Below, in pieces: positions 58,577 to 64,000 of a DNA stretch of 64,000 bases. Position 1 is the stretch's first letter; the number at the start of each line of letters is the position of its first letter. Both the position numbers and the translations under genes were made by a program. Source of the stretch: Paeniglutamicibacter antarcticus_C (GTDB lineage: Bacteria > Actinomycetota > Actinomycetes > Actinomycetales > Micrococcaceae); contig NZ_BAABLK010000012.1 in assembly GCF_039544305.1 (NCBI RefSeq), forward strand, positions 1 to 64,000, given 5' to 3'. The notes below the pieces were generated by a model, which made no database searches, had not been told where the DNA came from, and saw only the letters and a list, made by a program, of their open reading frames with translations.

Positions 58577-61500
58577 GCAACGACTATTGATGCAGCCCAC
58601 GTCCTTGAGCGGTTCACCCCCGCGACGCGGGCCTGGTTCGAGGGAGCCTTCGCCGCGCCGACGCCGGCCCAGATCGGCGCATGGGACGCCATCTCCACCG
58701 GCAAGCACGCCTTGGTCATTGCACCGACCGGCTCCGGCAAGACCCTCTCGGCCTTCCTCTGGGCCTTGGATACCTTTGCCCGCACCGCGACGCAGATCCT
58801 GGACCCAGCGCTCCCGGGCCTGGAATCTTCGTTGTCCCCCGCACCGGGCGGCAAACCCGCCAAGTCAACAGGCCCGAGGCCCGCCGGGACCAAGGTGCTC
58901 TACATTTCCCCGTTGAAGGCCCTTGGCGTGGACGTGGAGCGCAACCTGCGCGCCCCGCTGGTGGGCATCAAGGCCATCGCTGCGCATCTGGGACTCGCGG
59001 TTCCACAGGTCAGCGTCGGTGTGCGATCAGGAGACACCCCGGCCAACGAACGACGCAAGCTGGTGACCCACCCGCCGGACATCCTCATCACCACTCCCGA
59101 GTCGCTCTACCTGATGCTCACATCCAAGGCCCGCGAGTCCCTCACCTTGGTGCACACCGTGATCCTGGACGAGGTCCATGCGGTGGCCGGCACCAAGCGC
59201 GGCGCACACCTTGCTTTGTCCCTTGAACGTCTCGATGCGTTGTTGGCCGCCCCGGCCCAGCGAATCGGGCTCTCCGCCACTGTGGAGCCCCGAGGGGAGG
59301 TCGCACGTTTTCTGGGAGGCCAAGCCCCGGTGTCCATCATTGCCCCGCCCATCACCAAGACCTGGGAGCTCAGCGTCCGGGTACCGGTTCAAGACATGAC
59401 CGACCTGCCCGCCGCCCCCGGGGTTCCCGACCTGGGCGAAGGACTGGCCCCGCAGGGCAGCATCTGGCCACACGTCGAGGAGCAGATCGTGGATTTGATC
59501 GAGGCGAACCGCTCCACCATCGTCTTCGCGAATTCGCGCCGCTTGGCTGAGCGGCTGACCGGGCGGCTGAACGAAATCCACGAATCCCGTCTCCTCGCAC
59601 ACGACGCCGAAGCACCCTCCGTGTCCCCCGCGCCCGACTCCAGGACCACGCCAGGGACACCGATGGCACGGACACAACCAGGCACCGGCTTGCCTGCTGG
59701 AGTGATGGCCCAGGCCGGTCTCACCTCCACGTCCATGCCCATCGGCGAGGAAGGTGCCGTGGCGCCGCTGGCGAGAGCGCACCATGGCTCGGTGTCCAAG
59801 GACACCCGGGCGGATATCGAGGACGGGCTGAAGACCGGTGTGCTGCGCGCCGTGGTCGCGACCAGCTCCCTGGAACTGGGTATCGACATGGGGTTAGTGG
59901 ACCTGGTGATCCAGGTCGAGTCCCCGCCCTCGGTGGCCTCGGGCCTGCAACGCGTGGGACGTGCCGGCCACCAGGTCGGCGAGACCTCCGTTGGCGCTTT
60001 CTTTCCCAAGCACCGCTCCGACTTGCTTTCCACCGCCCTGACCGTCTCGCGGATGCGTGAAGGCAAGATCGAGAAGCTTCATATCCCGGCGAACCCCCTG
60101 GACGTGCTGGCCCAACAGACCCTTGCCGCCTGCGCCTTGGAGGACCTGGATGTCGAGGGCTGGTTCGACATCGTGCGGCGATCGGCTCCCTACGCGGCAC
60201 TTCCGCGTGCCGCTTACACCGCAACCCTGGAAATGCTGGCGGGCAAATACCCTTCGGATGAATTCGCCCAGCTGCGTCCTCGCATCATCTGGGACCGGGA
60301 TGCCGGCACGCTCACCGGCCGGCCCGGAGCCCAGCGCCTGGCCGTGGTCAGCGGCGGAACAATCCCCGACCGCGGGCTCTTCGGGGTGTACCTCATCGGC
60401 TCCGAGGCAACGGGCGGCAAGGACGGCGCCAAGGGCGGACGGCGGGTGGGCGAACTCGACGAGGAGATGGTCTACGAATCCCGCGTCACCGATGTATTCG
60501 CCCTGGGGGCCACCAGCTGGCGCATCGAGGAGATCACCCATGACAGGGTGCTGGTTTCCCCCGCCTTCGGCCAGCCGGGCAAGCTGCCCTTCTGGAAGGG
60601 CGACGCCCAGGGCAGGCCGGTGGAACTCGGGGAGGCCCTGGGCGTCTTCACCTCCGAACTGGCGATTCTGCCTGCTGCGCATTCGCTGGAGAAGCTCACC
60701 TCGATCGGGCTCGACGACTTTGCCGCGGGAAACCTGCTGAACTACGTGGGTGCGCAGGCCGAAGCCACCACGGTGGTCCCCAGCGACAAGACGCTGGTTG
60801 TCGAGCGCTTCGTGGACGAACTCGGCGATTGGCGGGTCATCCTGCACTCGCCCTTCGGGCTTCCCATACACTCGCCCTGGGCGCTGGCCGTCGGGGCACG
60901 GCTGCATGAACGCTACGGCCTGGACGGCTCCGCCATGGCCGCGGACGACGGGATCGTGCTGCGTGTCCCGGCGATGGACGATGAGCCCCCGGGGGCCGAG
61001 CTCTTCTTCTTCGACCCCGACGAGGTCCAGGACGTGGTCACCGCGCAGGTGGGCAACTCCGCGCTCTTCGCCTCCCGTTTCCGCGAATGCGCGTCCCGTG
61101 CGCTGCTGCTGCCGCGCACCAATCCCGGCAAGCGGTCCCCGCTGTGGCAGCAACGTCAGCGCAGTGCCCAGCTGCTCGATGTGGCACGGAAGTACCCGGA
61201 CTTCCCGATCATCCTGGAGACCGTGCGTGAGTGCCTGAACGACGTCTATGACCTTCCGGCACTCAAGAACCTGCTCGGGCGCATCGATTCGCGCGCCGTC
61301 ACAATCGCGGAGGTCCAGACCAAGACCCCGTCGCCGTTCGCCCAGTCGCTGCTTTTTGGGTACGTCGCCCAGTTCCTCTACGAGGGCGATTCGCCGTTGG
61401 CCGAACGCCGCGCAGCGGCTCTGAGCCTTGACCCGGCACTGCTCAACGAGCTGCTGGGCCGCACGGAGCTGCGCGAGCTGCTCGACGCCAAGGTAATTGC

Positions 61501-63436
61501 CCGGACCCAGGACGAACTCCAGCGCACCGCGAAGAACCGCAGGCTTACCGGTGTGGAAGGCACCGCGGACCTGCTGCGCCTGCTCGGGCCCCTCACTGTG
61601 GCGGAGGTGGCCGCCCGGCTGGAGGATGAGCCCGAAGCCGATCCGGCGTTGGCAGCCGATGCCCACCTGCAGGCGCTCCTCAGGGCCAACCGCGCCCTGG
61701 CGGTGCGCTTGGGCGGACGGGACGTGTTCGCCGCGATCGAGGACGCACCGCGCCTGCGCGACGCCCTGGGCGTCCCGCTGCCGCACGGGGTCCCTTTGGC
61801 ATTCATCGAACCCGTTGCCGACCCTGTTGGCGACCTGGTATCCCGTTTCGCCCGAACCCATGGACCGTTCACCGCCGCCGACATGGCCACTGCCCTGGGC
61901 CTGGGTGTGGCGGTTGTTACCTCGGTTTTGGGGCGCTTGGTTGCCGATTCCAGGGTCATGGTCGGGGCGTTCCGGCCCGTCGAAATGCTCGATCCAGCTC
62001 CGGCGGCCGGCTCCACCGAATACTGCGATGCATCGGTGTTGAGGATGATTCGGTCGCGTTCGCTGGCCGCGCTGCGCTCGGAGGTCGAGCCCGTGGACCA
62101 GGACACCTTCGCGAGGTTCCTGCCTTCGTGGCAAGGCATCGGGGCAGGGCTGCGTGGGATCGACGGGGTGCTCGCCGTGGTGGAGCAGCTGGCCGGCGTG
62201 CCCGTCCCGGCATCAGCCTTGGAGTCCCATGTTCTGCCGGCCCGGGTACGGGACTACCAACCGTGGATGCTCGATGAGTTGATGAGTGCCGGGGAGGTGC
62301 TGGTCGCCGGTGCCGGGGCGCTGGCCGGGACCGACGGGTGGATCTCCCTGCACACCGCCGAGGATGCGCCGTTGAGCCTTCCGCTTCCCGACGGGGCCCA
62401 GCGCCCCGAGCTGGCCGCGCGGCTGCTGGAACTGCTGGGTTCCTCGGGTGCCTACTTCATTCCGCAGCTGGCGCAGCTTGTCGCCAGGGCCCCGGGGTCC
62501 GACTCCGAGCCCTCCACATCGATGGTGCGCGAGGCCCTGTGGGAGTTGTTCTGGTCCGGGGCAGCATCCCCGGACACCTTGGGCCCCATCCGCCAGTTGC
62601 TCTCCGGCGGTAAGACCGCGCACCGGGCACCGGCCAAGGCGCCCCGGGCCCGCACCGCGAGACGCGGACGCATGGCAATGCTGCGTGCCGGGGGCGAGGA
62701 CCCGTCCATCGAAATCTCCGGGAGGCGCTCTGTGCCCGAGAGCGCCTCCGGGCGCTGGTCCGCCTTGCCTGCCGTTCTTTCCGATCCCACCATCCGTGCA
62801 CACGCCTCCGCGGAGATCCTCTTGGAACGCTATGGGGTCCTGACGCGCGGCTCCGTTGCCGCGGAATCCGTGCCCGGGGGCTTCGGCCAGCTGTACCGGG
62901 TGCTTGGGCGGCTCGAGGAAGCCGGACACACCCGTCGCGGCTATTTCGTGGAGCGCCTCGGCGCCGCCCAGTTCTCCACCTCCGCGACCATCGACAGGTT
63001 GCGGGCCCTGGCCCGCGAACCGGGCCACGGCCAGCTTCCGGTGGCCTTGGCGCTGGCCGCCACCGACCCGGCCAACCCCTATGGTGCGGCACTTGCCTGG
63101 CCGGAAGCAGCCGGAGGGCACCGCCCCGGGAGAAAGGCAGGTGCCCTTGTGGTGCTGTTGGACGGGGCGCTGGCGTTGTACGTCGAACGCGGAGGAAAGA
63201 CGGTGCTGGGTTTCGGCACGCTGTCCCCGGCCGGGGATCCGGGGCTTGCCGCGTCCGAGCCTGCCTTGCTTGATGCGATCGCCCTCGAACTGGTTTCGGT
63301 GCTCCGCCGGGCCTCCATCGCCAAGCTCGGCATTGAGAAGATCAACGGGAACCCCATCAACGAGACGCCCATGGGAGCGGCACTTCATCGCGCAGGATTC
63401 TATTCGACCCCTAGTGGGCTTCGATTTAGAAGCTAG
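58574..63436 (+). CDS. lhr: Lhr-family ATP-dependent helicase
   Basis: 1620 residues, the full-length Lhr of actinobacteria. The superfamily 2 core has Walker A IAPTGSGKTLSAFLWAL, DEVH in VILDEVHAV, LSATVEP, SSLELGIDMG and QRVGRAGHQVG. A Pro/Thr/Ser-rich insert (about 345-400) interrupts the core before the second RecA domain. The winged-helix and beta-barrel domains follow (to about 860), then the long C-terminal domain that forms tetramers in mycobacterial Lhr. It unwinds RNA-DNA hybrids 3' to 5' and belongs to the mitomycin response in mycobacteria. It is followed by a Nei/Fpg glycosylase gene, a frequent DNA-repair neighbour. Confidence 0.95.
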   Translation: MATTIDAAHVLERFTPATRAWFEGAFAAPTPAQIGAWDAISTGKHALVIAPTGSGKTLSAFLWALDTFARTATQILDPALPGLESSLSPAPGGKPAKSTGPRPAGTKVLYISPLKALGVDVERNLRAPLVGIKAIAAHLGLAVPQVSVGVRSGDTPANERRKLVTHPPDILITTPESLYLMLTSKARESLTLVHTVILDEVHAVAGTKRGAHLALSLERLDALLAAPAQRIGLSATVEPRGEVARFLGGQAPVSIIAPPITKTWELSVRVPVQDMTDLPAAPGVPDLGEGLAPQGSIWPHVEEQIVDLIEANRSTIVFANSRRLAERLTGRLNEIHESRLLAHDAEAPSVSPAPDSRTTPGTPMARTQPGTGLPAGVMAQAGLTSTSMPIGEEGAVAPLARAHHGSVSKDTRADIEDGLKTGVLRAVVATSSLELGIDMGLVDLVIQVESPPSVASGLQRVGRAGHQVGETSVGAFFPKHRSDLLSTALTVSRMREGKIEKLHIPANPLDVLAQQTLAACALEDLDVEGWFDIVRRSAPYAALPRAAYTATLEMLAGKYPSDEFAQLRPRIIWDRDAGTLTGRPGAQRLAVVSGGTIPDRGLFGVYLIGSEATGGKDGAKGGRRVGELDEEMVYESRVTDVFALGATSWRIEEITHDRVLVSPAFGQPGKLPFWKGDAQGRPVELGEALGVFTSELAILPAAHSLEKLTSIGLDDFAAGNLLNYVGAQAEATTVVPSDKTLVVERFVDELGDWRVILHSPFGLPIHSPWALAVGARLHERYGLDGSAMAADDGIVLRVPAMDDEPPGAELFFFDPDEVQDVVTAQVGNSALFASRFRECASRALLLPRTNPGKRSPLWQQRQRSAQLLDVARKYPDFPIILETVRECLNDVYDLPALKNLLGRIDSRAVTIAEVQTKTPSPFAQSLLFGYVAQFLYEGDSPLAERRAAALSLDPALLNELLGRTELRELLDAKVIARTQDELQRTAKNRRLTGVEGTADLLRLLGPLTVAEVAARLEDEPEADPALAADAHLQALLRANRALAVRLGGRDVFAAIEDAPRLRDALGVPLPHGVPLAFIEPVADPVGDLVSRFARTHGPFTAADMATALGLGVAVVTSVLGRLVADSRVMVGAFRPVEMLDPAPAAGSTEYCDASVLRMIRSRSLAALRSEVEPVDQDTFARFLPSWQGIGAGLRGIDGVLAVVEQLAGVPVPASALESHVLPARVRDYQPWMLDELMSAGEVLVAGAGALAGTDGWISLHTAEDAPLSLPLPDGAQRPELAARLLELLGSSGAYFIPQLAQLVARAPGSDSEPSTSMVREALWELFWSGAASPDTLGPIRQLLSGGKTAHRAPAKAPRARTARRGRMAMLRAGGEDPSIEISGRRSVPESASGRWSALPAVLSDPTIRAHASAEILLERYGVLTRGSVAAESVPGGFGQLYRVLGRLEEAGHTRRGYFVERLGAAQFSTSATIDRLRALAREPGHGQLPVALALAATDPANPYGAALAWPEAAGGHRPGRKAGALVVLLDGALALYVERGGKTVLGFGTLSPAGDPGLAASEPALLDAIALELVSVLRRASIAKLGIEKINGNPINETPMGAALHRAGFYSTPSGLRFRS

Positions 63437-63549
63437 CATTTGACGCCGATTCCACCCGTGGATCGTCCACACCGGCTAAGCTGGGTGATCAGGGTCACCT
63501 GATACTTGAGGGCAGGTGCACCCGTCTATGAAGATAGGTGGTTTTGGCG
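63437..63549. promoter_or_regulatory. lhr / nei intergenic region with GGTGA-N6-TCACC palindrome
   Basis: GGTGA (63484-63488), 6 nt, TCACC (63495-63499) is a Crp-like or simple dyad; TAAGCT just before it is a possible -10. Low weight. Confidence 0.3.
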
Positions 63550-64000
63550 ATGCCCGAAGGGGACACAGTATTTCGTGCGGCCCGTCGTCTGGAGGCGGCC
63601 CTGGCTGGCCGTGCACTGAGCGTGAGTGATTTCCGGGTCCCGGCCCATGCGACATTGTCGTTGGTGGACTGGATGGTTGAGTCCGTGGTGTCCCGCGGTA
63701 AGCACTTGCTGATCCGCGCCCGTCCCCCGGCCAGGGTCTCCGCCCCACCGCTGAGCATCCACTCTCACCTGTTGATGGAAGGCCGCTGGGACGTCTACGC
63801 CACCGGCGAGCGCTGGCGGTCCCCGGCCTTCAAGGCCCGCGCCGTGCTGGGCAACCCTGCGTTCACCGCCGTGGGCTTCGAGCTCGGTTTCCTGCAGGTG
63901 CTTCGCACCACCGACGAGGTCGAGGTCATCGGCCATCTGGGCCCGGACCCCTTGGGCCATTCCTGGGACCCGGCGGAAGCGGTGCGCCGGCTTCAATCGG
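63550..64000 (+). CDS. Fpg/Nei-family DNA glycosylase (cut by window end)
   Basis: The first 150 residues. MPEGDTVFRAARRLE gives the catalytic N-terminal Pro after Met removal and Glu2, and RGKHLLIR carries the beta-hairpin Lys. MPEGDT rather than MPELPE points to the endonuclease VIII (Nei2) branch, which excises oxidised pyrimidines and nicks the strand. HSHLLMEGRW matches the family's HLxMxGxW core. The helix-two-turn-helix and zinc finger lie beyond the window. AGGTGG lies about 10 nt before the ATG at 63550. Confidence 0.88.
   Translation, partial: MPEGDTVFRAARRLEAALAGRALSVSDFRVPAHATLSLVDWMVESVVSRGKHLLIRARPPARVSAPPLSIHSHLLMEGRWDVYATGERWRSPAFKARAVLGNPAFTAVGFELGFLQVLRTTDEVEVIGHLGPDPLGHSWDPAEAVRRLQS

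Noticed and set aside
59894..62134. 746-codon open frame on the minus strand
   Set aside because: Antisense to lhr, with no recognisable motif and Gln/Arg/Gly-rich composition typical of shadow frames.

Overview
The window is chromosomal DNA of a high-GC actinobacterium. Gene content and order (rlmB-cysS-ispDF-carD, regX3-senX3 divergent from phoU, gpmA, tmk-holB-hydrolase-tRNA-Thr, GTP-dependent pckG, a Bpa proteasome activator, DUF4193, DUF2516 and DUF5671 proteins) fit the family Micrococcaceae, that is Arthrobacter in the wide sense or a relative. The genus cannot be fixed by reading alone. I see no prophage, insertion sequence, integrase or CRISPR array.

Layout. 1-515: promoters and leader of a ribosomal RNA operon that runs left off the window, preceded on the same strand by a stand-alone GlgB N-terminal-domain gene. 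1.5-14.9 kb: rRNA methylation, tRNA charging, isoprenoid synthesis, CarD, the phosphate sensor SenX3-RegX3 and PhoU, phosphoglycerate mutase and small membrane or hypothetical proteins. 14.9-19.7 kb: a transsulfuration-type PLP enzyme, thymidylate kinase, DNA polymerase III delta-prime, a secreted hydrolase and tRNA-Thr. 19.7-31.3 kb: accessory metabolism (MepB-like protein, aldo/keto reductase, an ECF sigma factor with a membrane partner, Bpa, quinone oxidoreductase, a large FAD protein, prolyl oligopeptidase), two tRNA-Ser genes and two decayed genes. 31.4-42.8 kb: RecQ fused to a phosphoribosyltransferase-like domain, phosphomannomutase, an NsrR-type regulator with flavohaemoglobin, a PadR regulator with a hydrolase, and PEP carboxykinase. 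43.1-44.8 kb: two near-identical tRNA-Arg(ACG) genes bracketing a frameshifted ltrA. 44.8-54.9 kb: a lactonase-hydrolase pair, a three-gene operon (degenerate ABC ATPase, YhgE/Pip membrane protein, TetR), SixA, an orphan winged-helix regulator and a two-component system. 55-64 kb: upp, tadA, tRNA-Ser(CGA), a PAP2 phosphatase, rlmH, a 1620-residue Lhr helicase and the start of a Nei/Fpg glycosylase.

Regulation can be read in several places. Fourteen genes have a TANNNT-like -10 hexamer exactly 7 nt before the start codon, and several more have it at 6 nt, which implies leaderless mRNAs. Between senX3 and phoU lie 11-bp direct repeats of the PHO-box type. A perfect 23-bp palindrome sits at the predicted start of hmp transcription, next to nsrR. 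A 14-bp palindrome precedes the YhgE operon, which encodes its own TetR. A Crp/GlxR-like site lies upstream of pckG. Most convergent gene pairs and tRNAs are closed by long perfect hairpins.

Almost everything here is conserved housekeeping. The less ordinary items are the GlgB fragment, the ABC-like protein that has lost its catalytic motifs, the RecQ-phosphoribosyltransferase fusion, the tRNA duplication around ltrA and two short genes each carrying two independent lesions.
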